From assembly GCF_000277645.1 (NCBI RefSeq), contig NZ_AKGG01000005.1:248001-312000 (forward strand): a stretch of DNA of 64,000 bases. Reading direction: 5' to 3'. The translations under genes were made by a program, and so were the position numbers. This DNA is from Weissella koreensis KCTC 3621. Lineage in GTDB: Bacteria > Bacillota > Bacilli > Lactobacillales > Lactobacillaceae. The notes beneath the pieces are model-generated. The model had not been told where the DNA came from and made no database searches. It saw only the letters and a list, made by a program, of their open reading frames with translations. Every line of letters begins with the position of its first letter. Within the stretch, counting starts at the first letter, position 1. This document shows, one piece after another, positions 15,908-25,672 of this stretch.

Positions 15908-16813
15908 ATGGTAGAAAAAAATAATGAATTTCAAAAATATTTTATAGCTGGTCAACAAGCATTGAACGATCAAGATTGGCTTAGAGCAAATGAACAACTA
16001 GAAAAAGCCTATATTTTAGAACAGACTGATGCAGTCTTGTTGATGTTAGTTACAAGTTTGGAACAAAGCGAACAGTATCAACAGGCTTGGGGCCTCATTC
16101 GGACCAATGAGTCATTATTTAAAACTTCAGAGACACAAGCCTATTTATACGTTGAAATTGCTTTAGCAAATCAAATGTATCTAGCTGCTTGGGAATTTGC
16201 GGTGACAACAACTTGGGCGGAAGAACTAGTTAATAAAGTTCAATTCCAGGAAAATAAAGATCAAGTCGAATTATCACAAACAATTAAAAACCGCGCACGA
16301 CATTTCTTTAATCTAAGTGATGTAAATTTGGCTGAACAAGCTGAACGTTTACAAACAGCAGAAATGTTACCGAGAAATTATTATTTACAAGGGGCTAAAA
16401 CCTTGTTGGTCGACCCATTTTTACCAGCAATTACCCGTTCAACTTTGGTGGATCGATTACGTCGCTTAAAAGTATCAGAAGAATTAGAATTTTTATGGTT
16501 GGATCAACAATATAAAAAAATGATTCCCAGTCAATTGGAATCACTTGAAGAAATACCATTCTGGAAAAAATTAACTAAGGCCTTGCAAAATGGTATATAT
16601 CAAGATGATCCAGTCATTCTAGAAGGTTTAGAAAGACAAATTTATTTAGAAATGACGTTAAGTTACCCACATTTTCCAACTTTTTACTTAGATGCAGATG
16701 CTTGGATTCAGACAGAAATGTTGGGACTTCATACGTTGATCGATCAAAAAGAAACACCTGAACAAGAAAAATATCATCGGCTATTGTTAAACGAACAGGC
16801 TAAATTAATTTAA
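15908..16813 (+). CDS. Tetratricopeptide-repeat protein
   Basis: This encodes 301 aa, almost all helical. The N-terminal 100 residues show TPR-like helix pairs (GQQALNDQDWLRANEQLEKA, then a second pair around 55-80). The C-terminal half has no clear motif. There is no signal peptide or membrane segment, so it is probably a cytoplasmic scaffold. A TPR gene is commonly found between an RNase J gene and tuf in lactobacilli; that position is the only functional hint. Start ATG 15908 follows AAAGGA about 9 nt upstream. Confidence 0.7.
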   Translation: MVEKNNEFQKYFIAGQQALNDQDWLRANEQLEKAYILEQTDAVLLMLVTSLEQSEQYQQAWGLIRTNESLFKTSETQAYLYVEIALANQMYLAAWEFAVTTTWAEELVNKVQFQENKDQVELSQTIKNRARHFFNLSDVNLAEQAERLQTAEMLPRNYYLQGAKTLLVDPFLPAITRSTLVDRLRRLKVSEELEFLWLDQQYKKMIPSQLESLEEIPFWKKLTKALQNGIYQDDPVILEGLERQIYLEMTLSYPHFPTFYLDADAWIQTEMLGLHTLIDQKETPEQEKYHRLLLNEQAKLI

Positions 16814-16922
16814 AGTTCAGGCTACATGAAATGTTTTAGTTAATAAAATTCATTAAAAAGATCGATTTAATTTAAAAAAGACGAAAAACGTTAAATTGTT
16901 GTTACATTAAAGAAAAAACATA

Positions 16923-16951
16923 TTTACAAACCAATTTTGGTCTTATATAAT
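16923..16951 (+). promoter_or_regulatory. tuf promoter P1
   Basis: TTTACA (16923-16928), a 17-bp spacer and TATAAT (16946-16951) form a near-consensus sigma-A promoter. A strong hairpin, CTTCCC-AAA-GGGGAG (16961-16975), sits at the expected 5' end of the transcript. Confidence 0.75.
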
Positions 16952-17002
16952 TATTAACAGCTTCCCAAAGGGGAGAAATCAATTAAATTATTTTCGAATG
17001 GG

Positions 17003-17034
17003 TTGTTTATACTATTATACTTTTGGGGTATAAT
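17003..17034 (+). promoter_or_regulatory. Possible tuf promoter P2
   Basis: TATAAT at 17029-17034 with TTGTTT at 17003-17008; the 20-bp spacer is long. The initiating region is followed by CAACTT-TT-AAGTTG (17043-17056). Confidence 0.45.
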
Positions 17035-17042
17035 GGTTTTAG

Positions 17043-17090
17043 CAACTTTTAAGTTGTAAACAATGTTTTCGACTTACGAAAATTAGGAGG
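17043..17090 (+). promoter_or_regulatory. tuf 5' leader: two hairpins and strong Shine-Dalgarno
   Basis: Inverted repeats CAACTT/AAGTTG (17043-17056) and TTTTCG/CGAAAA (17066-17082) lie just before AGGAGG (17085-17090). The Shine-Dalgarno is 2 nt from ATG 17093 but 8 nt from TTG 17099, which favours the TTG. Confidence 0.6.
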
Positions 17091-17098
17091 ATATGCTT

Positions 17099-18286
17099 TT
17101 GGCTAAGGAACACTACGAGCGGACAAAGCCGCACGTTAATATTGGAACTATTGGACACGTCGACCACGGTAAGACTACTTTGACTGCTGCAATCTCAAAG
17201 GTTTTGGCTGATAAGGGATTAGCAAAGCAACAAGACTTTGCTGCGATTGACGCTGCACCTGAAGAACGCGAACGTGGAATCACGATCAACACTGCTCACA
17301 TCGAGTATGAGACTGAAGCACGTCACTATGCCCACATCGATGCCCCTGGGCACGCGGACTACGTTAAGAACATGATCACTGGAGCCGCTCAAATGGACGG
17401 TGCCATCTTGGTTATCGCCGCTACTGACGGACCAATGCCACAAACTCGTGAGCACATCTTGTTGGCTCACCAAGTTGGTGTTGAATACTTGATCGTCTTC
17501 TTGAACAAGACTGACTTGGTTGATGATGATGAATTGACTGACTTGGTTGAGATGGAAGCACGTGAATTGCTTTCAGAATACGATTTCCCTGGAGATGATG
17601 TACCATTCATCCGCGGTTCAGCTTTGAAGGCCTTAGAAGGTGATGCTGAACAAGTTAAGGTTATCGAAGAATTGATGGATACTGTTGATTCATACATCCC
17701 AACTCCAGTACGTGATACTGACAAGCCATTCTTGATGCCTGTCGAAGATGTATTCACTATCACTGGACGTGGAACAGTTGCTTCAGGTCGTATCGACCGT
17801 GGAACTGTTGTATTGAACGATGAAGTTGAAATCATTGGTTTGAAGCCAGAAGTTCGTAAGACTGTTGTTACTGGAATCGAAATGTTCCGTAAGACAATGG
17901 ACCAAGGACAAGCTGGAGATAACATCGGAGCTTTGTTGCGTGGTGTTGAACGTACTTCAATCGAACGTGGACAAGTTTTGGCAAAGCCAGGTTCAATCAA
18001 GACTCATACTAAGTTCTTGGCTGAAGTTTATGTTTTGACCAAAGAAGAAGGTGGACGTCACACTCCATTCTTCACTAACTACCGTCCACAATTCTACTTC
18101 CACACTACTGACGTAACTGGGGTTGTTCAATTGCCAGAAGGTGTTGAAATGGTTATGCCTGGAGATCACGTTACATTCGATATCGAATTGATCGCTCCAG
18201 TTGCCATTGAACAAGGTTTGAAGTTTACTGTTCGTGAAGGTGGACGTACTGTCGGTGCCGGAACTGTTTCAGAAATCAATGACTAA
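17099..18286 (+). CDS. tuf: Elongation factor Tu, TTG start
   Basis: This 395-aa GTPase delivers aminoacyl-tRNA to the ribosome. G1 is GHVDHGKT (residues 19-26), followed by DAPGH near 82 and NKTD near 137; domains II and III are complete. Starting at TTG 17099 gives [13 protein letters not shown], the family N-terminus, at 8-nt spacing from AGGAGG. ATG 17093 would add two residues and leave only 2 nt. Codon choice is markedly biased, as expected for a very highly expressed gene. It is probably monocistronic, with a terminator directly after and its own promoters. Confidence 0.97.
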   Translation: MAKEHYERTKPHVNIGTIGHVDHGKTTLTAAISKVLADKGLAKQQDFAAIDAAPEERERGITINTAHIEYETEARHYAHIDAPGHADYVKNMITGAAQMDGAILVIAATDGPMPQTREHILLAHQVGVEYLIVFLNKTDLVDDDELTDLVEMEARELLSEYDFPGDDVPFIRGSALKALEGDAEQVKVIEELMDTVDSYIPTPVRDTDKPFLMPVEDVFTITGRGTVASGRIDRGTVVLNDEVEIIGLKPEVRKTVVTGIEMFRKTMDQGQAGDNIGALLRGVERTSIERGQVLAKPGSIKTHTKFLAEVYVLTKEEGGRHTPFFTNYRPQFYFHTTDVTGVVQLPEGVEMVMPGDHVTFDIELIAPVAIEQGLKFTVREGGRTVGAGTVSEIND

Positions 18287-18333
18287 TTTTTAATTAGACT
18301 TAATTTTTGAAGAAGTAATACTTCTCAAAAGAA

Positions 18334-18368
18334 GAGAGAACTTGAATTTATTCAGGTTCTCTTTTTTT
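18334..18368 (+). terminator. Terminator of tuf
   Basis: AGAGAACTTGAAT / ATTCAGGTTCTCT is a 13-bp stem with one G-T pair, followed by seven or more T residues. A smaller hairpin, AGAAGT/ACTTCT, precedes it at about 18310-18325. Confidence 0.92.
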
Positions 18369-18582
18369 ATCCATTTTTGAAAATAAAAATTTAATTAGGC
18401 TAGGAAATCATAATAAAATTAGCTTCAACTCAATTCAAATTAAAAAGGGCAGAAAACATATAAAATTAACTAGTGAACCCTATGCAAACGGAATAAAGTA
18501 CGATAAAATATATAAGTATGTTAATTGAGATTAACGGATTAACTAAAAATATAAGTTAATTGACTGTGGAGGAATAATTATA

Positions 18583-19881
18583 ATGGTTGCAAATAATGCA
18601 GAATTTACACGTGGTGATGGAAATAAAGGGACTTTGAAGTTTGAAATTCCCGTTGAAGATCACGCAGCAGCAATTGATGCTGCTTTCAACAAGATCAAGG
18701 ATACTTTGGATGTTCCTGGATTCCGTAAGGGTAAGATGCCTAAGCAAATGTTTATTGCCCGCTTTGGTGAAGAAGCCTTGTATGAAGATGCATTGAACTT
18801 TGCATTGCAAGAAGCATATCCTTCAGCGATTGATGCAACTGGAATCGCTCCAGTGAACCAACCTCAAATTGGTGTTGAATCATTGGAAAAGGGTCAAGCT
18901 TGGGTTATTTCAGCTGAAGTTGAAGTTGCACCTGAAATTGAATTGGGTGATTACAAAGGTTTGACTGTTAAGAAGCAAGATGTTGTAGTTTCAGATGCTG
19001 ATGTTGATGCTGAAATCGAAACAATGCGTCAAGGACAAGCTGAATTGGTCTTAGCTGAAGATCATGCTGCTGAAAATGGTGACACTGTTGTTATCGACTT
19101 TGATGGATCAGTTGATGGTGATCACTTCGAAGGTGGTAAGGGTGAAAACTTTAACCTTGAACTTGGTTCAGGACAATTCATCCCTGGCTTTGAAGAACAA
19201 TTAGTTGGTCATAAGGCAGACGAATCAGTTGAAGTTAAGGTAACTTTCCCAACTGATTACCAAGCTGAAGACTTGGCTGGTAAAGAAGCTGTCTTTGAGA
19301 CAACAATTCATGAAGTTAAGGTTAAAGAAGTACCAGCCTTGGATGATGAATTTGCCAAGGACGTTGATGAAGAAGTTGCTGGTTTGGAAGAGTTGAAGGC
19401 TAAGACGAAGGATCGTTTGGCTGAAGCTAAGAAGAATGAAGCAGCTGAAGCTAAGGAAGATGAAGCTGTTTCATTGGCTGTTGACAATGCTAAGGTTGTT
19501 GGTGAAGAAATTCCAACAGCAATGCTTGAAGAAGATATCCACCGTCAAATGAATTCATTCTTCGCTTCAATGCAAAACCAAGGTATTTCTCAAGAAATGT
19601 ATTCACAAATTACTGGTCAAACGAATGAAGATATCCATAAGCAATATGCTGAGGGTGCTGAAAATCGTGTAAAGACTAGCCTAGTTTTGGAAGCAATTGT
19701 TAAGGCTGAAGGAATTACTCCTGATCAAGCTGCAATTGATGCCGAAGTTAAGTCATTGGCAGACCAATATGGAATGGAAGAAGATGCCATCCGTAATGCT
19801 CTTACAGATGATATGTTAGCTCATGATATTGCTGTTAAGGAAGCAGTTAACACAATTGTTGACTCAGCAATCGAAGCTTAA
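18583..19881 (+). CDS. tig: Trigger factor
   Basis: This 432-aa ribosome-associated chaperone has peptidyl-prolyl isomerase activity. The N-terminal ribosome-binding domain contains the signature GFRKGKMPKQMF (residues about 46-57). A central FKBP-type domain (about 150-245, with NGDTVVIDFDG) and a C-terminal helical chaperone domain follow. GGAGG lies 10 nt before ATG 18583. The gene order tuf-tig-clpX is standard for lactobacilli. Confidence 0.97.
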   Translation: MVANNAEFTRGDGNKGTLKFEIPVEDHAAAIDAAFNKIKDTLDVPGFRKGKMPKQMFIARFGEEALYEDALNFALQEAYPSAIDATGIAPVNQPQIGVESLEKGQAWVISAEVEVAPEIELGDYKGLTVKKQDVVVSDADVDAEIETMRQGQAELVLAEDHAAENGDTVVIDFDGSVDGDHFEGGKGENFNLELGSGQFIPGFEEQLVGHKADESVEVKVTFPTDYQAEDLAGKEAVFETTIHEVKVKEVPALDDEFAKDVDEEVAGLEELKAKTKDRLAEAKKNEAAEAKEDEAVSLAVDNAKVVGEEIPTAMLEEDIHRQMNSFFASMQNQGISQEMYSQITGQTNEDIHKQYAEGAENRVKTSLVLEAIVKAEGITPDQAAIDAEVKSLADQYGMEEDAIRNALTDDMLAHDIAVKEAVNTIVDSAIEA

Positions 19882-19964
19882 TTAAAAGTATGATAAAACT
19901 CAACTAAATTTCATGTTAATTAATGACAATTGTAATTTAGCTGATGATGTTTAATATAAAATGG

Positions 19965-20016
19965 AAGTACCTCATACTGGTTAGACTAGTTCTAGCTCGT
20001 GTGAGGTACTTTTTAT
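19965..20016 (+). terminator. Terminator of tig
   Basis: AAGTACCTCA / TGAGGTACTT is a perfect 10-bp stem, extended by pairing of AC and GT next to it, followed by TTTTAT. Confidence 0.88.
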
Positions 20017-20065
20017 ACCTCATTTTTTAACTTGATAAAAAATAGTATTAGTAGAACTAATATGT

Positions 20066-20093
20066 TTGGATTTTAGTTATATTTTGTTACAAT
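20066..20093 (+). promoter_or_regulatory. clpX promoter
   Basis: TTGGAT (20066-20071), a 16-bp spacer and TACAAT (20088-20093), with TGT immediately before the -10. Confidence 0.6.
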
Positions 20094-20135
20094 GGTATTA
20101 ATTGATTTTGATAGTAAAGAAGGGGAGATAAAGTG

Positions 20136-21377
20136 ATGATTGATACAACTGATAACACAACTGCAGCTTATTGCTCATTTTGTGGAAAATCATCAACTGA
20201 AGTAAAAAAATTAGTTGCTGGACCCGGTGTTTTTATCTGTAATGAATGTGTAGAATTAGCTCAACAAATCATTGATGAAGATTTGAAGCAAGACGCACAA
20301 GATAATCAAATTAAATTGATGACACCGGCTGAAATTGTAGCCAATTTAAATACTTATGTAGTTGGACAAGAAGACGCAAAACGTACACTTGCGGTGGCTG
20401 TCTATAACCATTACAAGCGAATTAATGCCACATTAGATCCGGACTCTGACCATGGTGAAGTAGAATTACAAAAATCTAATATTGCGATGGTCGGACCAAC
20501 TGGTTCAGGTAAGACCTACATTGCACAATCGTTGGCAACTATGCTGAATGTTCCATTTGCCATTGCAGATGCTACTACCTTAACTGAAGCTGGTTATGTT
20601 GGTGAAGATGTTGAAAATATTTTGTTGAAGTTAATCCAATCTGCTGATTTTGACATTGAACGAGCTGAGCATGGAATTATCTATATTGACGAAATTGATA
20701 AAATTGCTAAAAAGTCTGAAAATGTTTCAATTACGCGAGATGTTTCAGGTGAAGGAGTTCAACAAGCTCTTTTGAAGATGATTGAAGGAACAATTGCGAA
20801 TGTGCCACCTCAAGGGGGGCGTAAGCATCCAAACCAAGAATTTATTCAAATAGATACAACCAATATTCTGTTTATTGTTGGTGGTGCCTTTGCAGGAATT
20901 GAAAATATTGTTAAAGAACGTCTGGGAGCCAAGACTATCGGATTTGGTACTGATAGTGATGAAGCGCATGAGCAGGCAGATAAGAGCATTATGCAACAAA
21001 TTCTGCCAGAAGATCTTATGACTTTTGGATTAATTCCTGAATTTATTGGACGTTTGCCAATCTTAACAGCCCTAGAACAATTAACAGAAGATGATTTAGT
21101 TTTAATTTTGACGAAACCTAAAAATGCTTTAACTAAACAATATGAAGCTTTGTTGGCGTTAGATGGAGTTCAATTAGAGTTTGAACCAGAGGCCCTTAAA
21201 GCAATGGCTCACTTAGCAATAGAACGTGAAACGGGTGCACGTGGACTACGTTCAATCATCGAAGAAGTTATGTTAGATGTGATGTTTGAAATTCCAAGTC
21301 GCGATGATGTGAATAAGGTAGTTATTTCAAAAGAAAATGTCGAAAAACATACCGAACCCACAGTGGTATTAAAGTAA
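20136..21377 (+). CDS. clpX: ATP-dependent Clp protease ATPase subunit ClpX
   Basis: This 413-aa AAA+ unfoldase feeds substrates to ClpP. The N-terminal zinc-binding domain has CSFC and CNEC pairs (about residues 14-40). Walker A is GPTGSGKT near 127 and Walker [10 protein letters not shown] follows near 188. Sensor and ClpP-binding loop regions follow. ATG 20136 lies 8 nt from AGGGGAG; a GTG at 20133 is in frame but only 5 nt away. No CtsR-type direct repeat was seen upstream. engB follows 27 nt later, probably in the same transcript. Confidence 0.96.
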   Translation: MIDTTDNTTAAYCSFCGKSSTEVKKLVAGPGVFICNECVELAQQIIDEDLKQDAQDNQIKLMTPAEIVANLNTYVVGQEDAKRTLAVAVYNHYKRINATLDPDSDHGEVELQKSNIAMVGPTGSGKTYIAQSLATMLNVPFAIADATTLTEAGYVGEDVENILLKLIQSADFDIERAEHGIIYIDEIDKIAKKSENVSITRDVSGEGVQQALLKMIEGTIANVPPQGGRKHPNQEFIQIDTTNILFIVGGAFAGIENIVKERLGAKTIGFGTDSDEAHEQADKSIMQQILPEDLMTFGLIPEFIGRLPILTALEQLTEDDLVLILTKPKNALTKQYEALLALDGVQLEFEPEALKAMAHLAIERETGARGLRSIIEEVMLDVMFEIPSRDDVNKVVISKENVEKHTEPTVVLK

Positions 21378-21404
21378 GTTTAATTAAAAGGAGATTTAGC
21401 TCAA

Positions 21405-22031
21405 ATGGAAGTGCATAATGTTGAAATGGTAATGTCAGCGGTAGGACCTAGTCAATATCCAACTGATAAATTACCTGAAATTGCTTTAATTGGACGTTCC
21501 AACGTTGGAAAATCTTCGTTAACGAATACTTTAATCAATCGTAAGTCGTTTGCTCGAACTTCATCCCAACCAGGAAAAACACAAACTTTGAATTTTTATA
21601 AAGTTGAGGATCAGGTGTTTTTCGTCGATGTTCCAGGATATGGTTACGCTAAAGTTTCGAAAAGTTCACGTGCAAAATTTCAAGTTATGATTGGTGAATA
21701 TTTATCAAAACGACAGGTCTTAAAAGGAGTAGTTCAATTAGTTGATGCTCGACACGCACCTTCAAAAGAAGATGTTGAGATGTATCAATGGCTAACTTCT
21801 GATGAAATGGGCGGATTGCCAGTTTTAGTTGTCGCAACTAAGGCTGATAAAATTGCTCGCGGACGTTGGAATAAAGCAGAGAGTACTATTAAAAAGGAAC
21901 TGCAGTTTAAGGACCAAACATCAGACTTTGAAATTTTCTCTTCTGAGACAAAATATGGAAAAGATATTGTTTGGGAATGGATTGAAGCTCGGATGTTGGA
22001 TGGAACTGACTTTGCTGAAACAGATGATTAA
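21405..22031 (+). CDS. engB: Ribosome biogenesis GTP-binding protein EngB (YsxC/YihA)
   Basis: This 208-aa GTPase is needed for 50S subunit assembly. Motifs are G1 GRSNVGKS (near residue 29), G2 [10 protein letters not shown]3 DVPGYGYA and G4 [13 protein letters not shown] precedes ATG 21405. The pairing with clpX is conserved across Firmicutes and suggests co-transcription. A terminator follows the stop codon. Confidence 0.95.
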   Translation: MEVHNVEMVMSAVGPSQYPTDKLPEIALIGRSNVGKSSLTNTLINRKSFARTSSQPGKTQTLNFYKVEDQVFFVDVPGYGYAKVSKSSRAKFQVMIGEYLSKRQVLKGVVQLVDARHAPSKEDVEMYQWLTSDEMGGLPVLVVATKADKIARGRWNKAESTIKKELQFKDQTSDFEIFSSETKYGKDIVWEWIEARMLDGTDFAETDD

Positions 22032-22055
22032 GACGTTACAATAAACTTTGTTTAT

Positions 22056-22086
22056 AAGGCCGGGATTTTTAATCCTAGCCTTTTTA
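22056..22086 (+). terminator. Terminator of clpX-engB
   Basis: AAGGCCGGGATT / AATCCTAGCCTT, a 12-bp stem with one G-T pair and a TTT loop, followed by TTTTTA. Confidence 0.88.
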
Positions 22087-22185
22087 TCCATTAATTAAGT
22101 TATTTTAAGATATAACTGATAAATTCAAGTGGATCCGTTCCTATTAATGATATTGTGCTCGAACGGAATGAAGGAGGAATATAAA

Positions 22186-22410
22186 ATGGTAATGAATCGA
22201 GTAAAAGGAAATGTACTAGGTAAAAGTTATACCTTGTCAACACCAGAAGACGAAGCTCATATGCAGGCTGTTTTTAAGTTAATTAATACACAATTAGCTG
22301 ATTTACAAAAGCAGAATCCAAGTCTAGAGCAAGATGATGCATTAGTCTTAATGTCAATAAACGCTTTATCTGATCAACTTAGGATGCAACATAAATACGA
22401 GGAAAACTAA
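22186..22410 (+). CDS. zapA: Cell division protein ZapA-like
   Basis: This 74-aa protein resembles ZapA, which bundles FtsZ at the division ring. The start ATG 22186 (MVMNRVKGNVLGKSYTL) is 8 nt after AGGAGG; an upstream in-frame ATG at 22129 precedes that ribosome binding site. The beta-strand segment GNVLGKSYTLSTPEDEAHM and the following helices fit the short Gram-positive ZapA form. The C-terminal coiled coil is short. It overlaps the cvpA-like gene (TAATGG), as in the zapA-cvpA-mutS2 order of Firmicutes. Confidence 0.82.
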   Translation: MVMNRVKGNVLGKSYTLSTPEDEAHMQAVFKLINTQLADLQKQNPSLEQDDALVLMSINALSDQLRMQHKYEEN

Positions 22411-22946
22411 TGGTCATTACAGTTGGAATTTTAGTTCTTTTTTTGATGGCGATCATGAATGGTTATCGTAGTGGGTTAGTAAAAACTCTTTTTCGTTTTG
22501 TGGGCCGGATTATCATTTGGGTGGTAGCTGTAATGTTATCTCACAATATTGGACAATTTTTAGCAGATAACCTACAATGGTCGATTGGATCTAACTGGTC
22601 ATCACCAGTAACGGACAATTTAGTGGATAAATCTAGTAGTTTCCTATATTCTGGGATCGGATTTACAATAATTACGGTAATTGGATTTTATCTTTTACAC
22701 CGTTTACAAAGCGGATTGGCATTTATTAATAAGGTGCCTTTGGTTGGAACGGCTAACCGTTTAGCTGGGGCGTTGCTTAGTTTTATAATTATGTATTTAG
22801 GAGTGTTTTTCTTCTTATATATAGCTGGAGCGTTGGATATATCATGGCTACATGAGCAAATTACCTATTCAACATTAGCTCAAATTATTATGCAGCAGAC
22901 TCCTATATTATCTGAAAAAATATATGAATGGTTTTTGTTAATATAA
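22410..22946 (+). CDS. cvpA: CvpA-family membrane protein
   Basis: This 178-aa integral membrane protein has about four hydrophobic helices (residues 3-25, 29-50, 75-98 and 118-142). The N-terminal GILVLFLMAIMNGYRSGLVK and the later segment VGTANRLAGALLSFIIMYL match the colicin-V-production family. Its molecular function is not settled. It is translationally coupled to zapA and terminates at 22957-22994. Confidence 0.85.
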   Translation: MVITVGILVLFLMAIMNGYRSGLVKTLFRFVGRIIIWVVAVMLSHNIGQFLADNLQWSIGSNWSSPVTDNLVDKSSSFLYSGIGFTIITVIGFYLLHRLQSGLAFINKVPLVGTANRLAGALLSFIIMYLGVFFFLYIAGALDISWLHEQITYSTLAQIIMQQTPILSEKIYEWFLLI

Positions 22947-22956
22947 GGGAGTAAAA

Positions 22957-22994
22957 AAAGAGAGGTTGAGATCCAAAATCTCGACCTCTCTTTT
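22957..22994 (+). terminator. Terminator of zapA-cvpA
   Basis: AAAAGAGAGGTTGAGAT / ATCTCGACCTCTCTTTT is an almost perfect 17-bp stem around a short loop, so it may act on both strands. Confidence 0.92.
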
Positions 22995-23078
22995 ATGCAC
23001 TAAATATGATTTGAATTTATAAAAGCGTTATTAAAGTTATTTCTATTCAATTAAAGGAGCCTGTGATAAAGCCGATAC

Positions 23079-23087
23079 TGTTATAAT
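23079..23087 (+). promoter_or_regulatory. Extended -10 promoter for mutS2
   Basis: TGT-TATAAT (23079-23087), about 50 bp before the start codon. No clear -35. Confidence 0.5.
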
Positions 23088-23139
23088 AAGAAACATAGAT
23101 TAAAAATAAAAAATAATGATGAAGGGAATTCATATAAAA

Positions 23140-25536
23140 ATGAATCAAAAAATTTTAGAAACCCTTGAATATGATGCTATAAAAAAACAGTTACAGAATA
23201 AAATGGTAACCGCTGGTGGTGCACAAGAATTAGCAACATTAACACCAACAGATGATGCTACAGAAATGCAACAATGGTTAGCTGAGACAGCAGATGCCAT
23301 GACGATTATTCGAATGGCTGGGGGGATGCAATTAACTAGACTAGGCAATATTCAGCCTCAAATGAAGCGACTTAAAATTGATGCTGATTTGAATGGTACA
23401 GAGTTAGCCCAAGTTGGGCGGGTTTTGTTTGCAACAGGTCAGGTAAAACAATTTTTCGAAAACTTTATCTTCGATCATGATGAAAAATTATTGAATCTTC
23501 AAAGTTATGTCGATCGATTGATTACATTACCAGAAGTGACGCGTCAACTAAATCAATCAATTGATCAAGATGGTCGAATAACGGATGAAGCTTCGCCAGA
23601 ATTGAAACGAGTACGTCAGCTAATTTTAGGAACGGAGAATGGTATTCGGCAAAAAATGCAAGAATACACCCGGGGTAAGATGGCTAAATATTTGTCTGAT
23701 CCGATTGTAACTATTCGAAATGATCGATATGTGGTACCAGTGCGTGCTGAAAATCGAAATAAATTTGGAGGTGTTGTTCACGATCAAAGTCAAACTGGAC
23801 AAACACTGTATATTGAACCAGCACCAGTTGTGGATTTAAATAATCGTTTGAAAGAGGCGCAACTAAAAGAACGGGCGGAAGAAGCACAAGTCTTGCATGA
23901 TCTATCAGCGGCATTACAACCATATCAAGATGAAATTTTAGAAAATGCTAAAGTTTTGGGACATCTTGATTTTGTGAACGCTAAGGCACTTTATGCGATT
24001 GACCTGAAGGCCGTGCAACCTGAATATAGTCCAGAACAACATATTCGTTTATTACAAGCGCGCCATCCTTTATTGGATCAAAAGCAGGCAGTTGCTAATG
24101 ATATTATTTTGGGCGAAGATTATACGGCGATTATTGTAACTGGACCTAACACTGGTGGGAAAACCATTACTTTGAAGACGTTGGGATTGTTACAGATTAT
24201 GGCTCAATCTGGGCTATTTATTCCAGCTGATGAATATTCTACCGTTGGGATTTTTGATAATATTTTTGCTGATATTGGGGATGAACAGTCAATTGAACAA
24301 TCCCTCTCAACGTTTAGCTCACACATGGTGAACATTGTTGATATTTTGGACAAAATGACGCCAAACTCATTGGTGCTTTTTGATGAATTGGGAGCAGGAA
24401 CTGATCCTCAAGAAGGAGCAGCATTAGCGATGGCGATTTTAGATGCTGTCGGAGCTATAGGTGCTTATACGGTAGCGACGACCCATTATCCAGAATTGAA
24501 AGTTTATGGGTATAATCGAGTTGATACTATTAATGCCTCAATGGAATTTGATGTGGAAACATTAAGACCCACCTATCGATTTATGATTGGAATTCCGGGA
24601 CGTTCTAATGCGCTAGAAATTTCAAAACGTTTGGGACTGTCGGAAAATATCATTGATCAAGCTAGCCAATTAACGAGTGACGATTCACAAGAATTAAATG
24701 ATATGATTCAAGATTTGGTTGATAAAAGAAACTTGGTTACTAAGCAAAAGATTGAATTGGAACAACAATTACAGTTAAATCGAGTTAAAACCAATCAATT
24801 GGACCAAGCAACTGAAAAAATTGCAGTTGAACAAGCTACAATGTTAGAAAAGGCACAAAAAGAGGCTAATCATATTGTAGCTGAATCACGGCAAAAAGCA
24901 GATCGTATTATCGATGATTTGCATCGATTGCAACGTCAAGGCGGTAATGTGAAAGAAAATCAAATTATTGATGCTAAGGGTGCTTTAAATGCACTCCGTC
25001 AAGAACCTACCGCTGAAAATAATCGAATTTTACGACGCGCTAAAGCTAAGAAGCAGGTTAATATTGAGGTTGGAGATACGGTCTTGGTACCAGAATATGG
25101 ACAACAAGGGACTATCTTACGTAAATTAAAAGATGGAAAATATGAAGTTCAAATCGGAATCCTCAAGATGGTCTTGCCAGGAGCTGAAATTGAGAAGCAA
25201 AGTGGGGTAATGGCAACTAAAGCTACCAAGACTAGTAAGCCAAAAAGTAGTGCTAAAAAAAGTCGTAGTGTCAGCACGAATCAAGCCATGAATCGTGCTA
25301 ATGCCTCAGCGACACTTGATTTAAGAGGCGTTCGATATGATGCAGCGATGCACGAGTTAGATCGATTTATTGATAGTGCCTTATTGAATAATTTATCCAG
25401 TGTAGAAATTATTCACGGGAAAGGAACCGGTGCCATTCGTAAAGGTACACACGAATACCTGCGATCACATCGAGCTGTTAAAGAATTTAACTTTACGGGC
25501 CCAGATCAAGGTGCTACTTACGTTGAATTCAATTAA
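23140..25536 (+). CDS. mutS2: Endonuclease MutS2
   Basis: This 798-aa MutS-family ATPase carries a C-terminal Smr nuclease domain and is implicated in suppressing recombination and in rescue of collided ribosomes. The MutS lever/clamp regions come first, then the ATPase with Walker A GPNTGGKT (near 342) and VLFDELGAGTDP. A Lys/Glu/Gln coiled coil (about 525-620) follows, with Smr at the end (LDLRGVRYDAAM, then IIHGKGTGAIRKG). The start ATG 23140 (MNQKILETLEYD) follows family homology, although AGGGA is 12 nt away; an ATG at 23116 lies before that site. Confidence 0.95.
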   Translation: MNQKILETLEYDAIKKQLQNKMVTAGGAQELATLTPTDDATEMQQWLAETADAMTIIRMAGGMQLTRLGNIQPQMKRLKIDADLNGTELAQVGRVLFATGQVKQFFENFIFDHDEKLLNLQSYVDRLITLPEVTRQLNQSIDQDGRITDEASPELKRVRQLILGTENGIRQKMQEYTRGKMAKYLSDPIVTIRNDRYVVPVRAENRNKFGGVVHDQSQTGQTLYIEPAPVVDLNNRLKEAQLKERAEEAQVLHDLSAALQPYQDEILENAKVLGHLDFVNAKALYAIDLKAVQPEYSPEQHIRLLQARHPLLDQKQAVANDIILGEDYTAIIVTGPNTGGKTITLKTLGLLQIMAQSGLFIPADEYSTVGIFDNIFADIGDEQSIEQSLSTFSSHMVNIVDILDKMTPNSLVLFDELGAGTDPQEGAALAMAILDAVGAIGAYTVATTHYPELKVYGYNRVDTINASMEFDVETLRPTYRFMIGIPGRSNALEISKRLGLSENIIDQASQLTSDDSQELNDMIQDLVDKRNLVTKQKIELEQQLQLNRVKTNQLDQATEKIAVEQATMLEKAQKEANHIVAESRQKADRIIDDLHRLQRQGGNVKENQIIDAKGALNALRQEPTAENNRILRRAKAKKQVNIEVGDTVLVPEYGQQGTILRKLKDGKYEVQIGILKMVLPGAEIEKQSGVMATKATKTSKPKSSAKKSRSVSTNQAMNRANASATLDLRGVRYDAAMHELDRFIDSALLNNLSSVEIIHGKGTGAIRKGTHEYLRSHRAVKEFNFTGPDQGATYVEFN

Positions 25537-25540
25537 AAAA

Positions 25541-25600
25541 GAGCTAGTAATTTTAAACAATTGGTTGAAAAATACGCAGTTTAAAATTGCTAGTTTTTTT
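25541..25600 (+). terminator. Terminator of mutS2
   Basis: GCTAGTAATTTTAAAC / GTTTAAAATTGCTAGT, a 16-bp stem with two G-T pairs and a long loop, followed by seven T residues. Confidence 0.85.
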
Positions 25601-25605
25601 ATATC

Positions 25606-25638
25606 TTGACACAAGAAATTGGTTGAGATTACTATAAT
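25606..25638 (+). promoter_or_regulatory. Promoter for the aldo/keto reductase gene
   Basis: A consensus -35 TTGACA (25606-25611) is followed by TATAAT at 25633-25638 (21-bp spacer, too long) or TACTAT at 25630-25635 (18-bp spacer). Confidence 0.5.
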
Positions 25639-25672
25639 TGTTTATTTATGAAAATTAAAAGGAGCAGCTAAT

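Noticed and set aside
16814..17098. Riboswitch before tuf
   Set aside because: The hairpins are simple and no T-run terminator or known aptamer motif is present, so it is described only as a structured leader.
17467..18000. Long open frame on the minus strand opposite tuf (177 codons)
   Set aside because: It is a product of the strong codon bias of tuf. No start signal is present.
20004..20135. CtsR operator upstream of clpX
   Set aside because: No heptanucleotide direct repeat of the CtsR type is visible in the promoter region.
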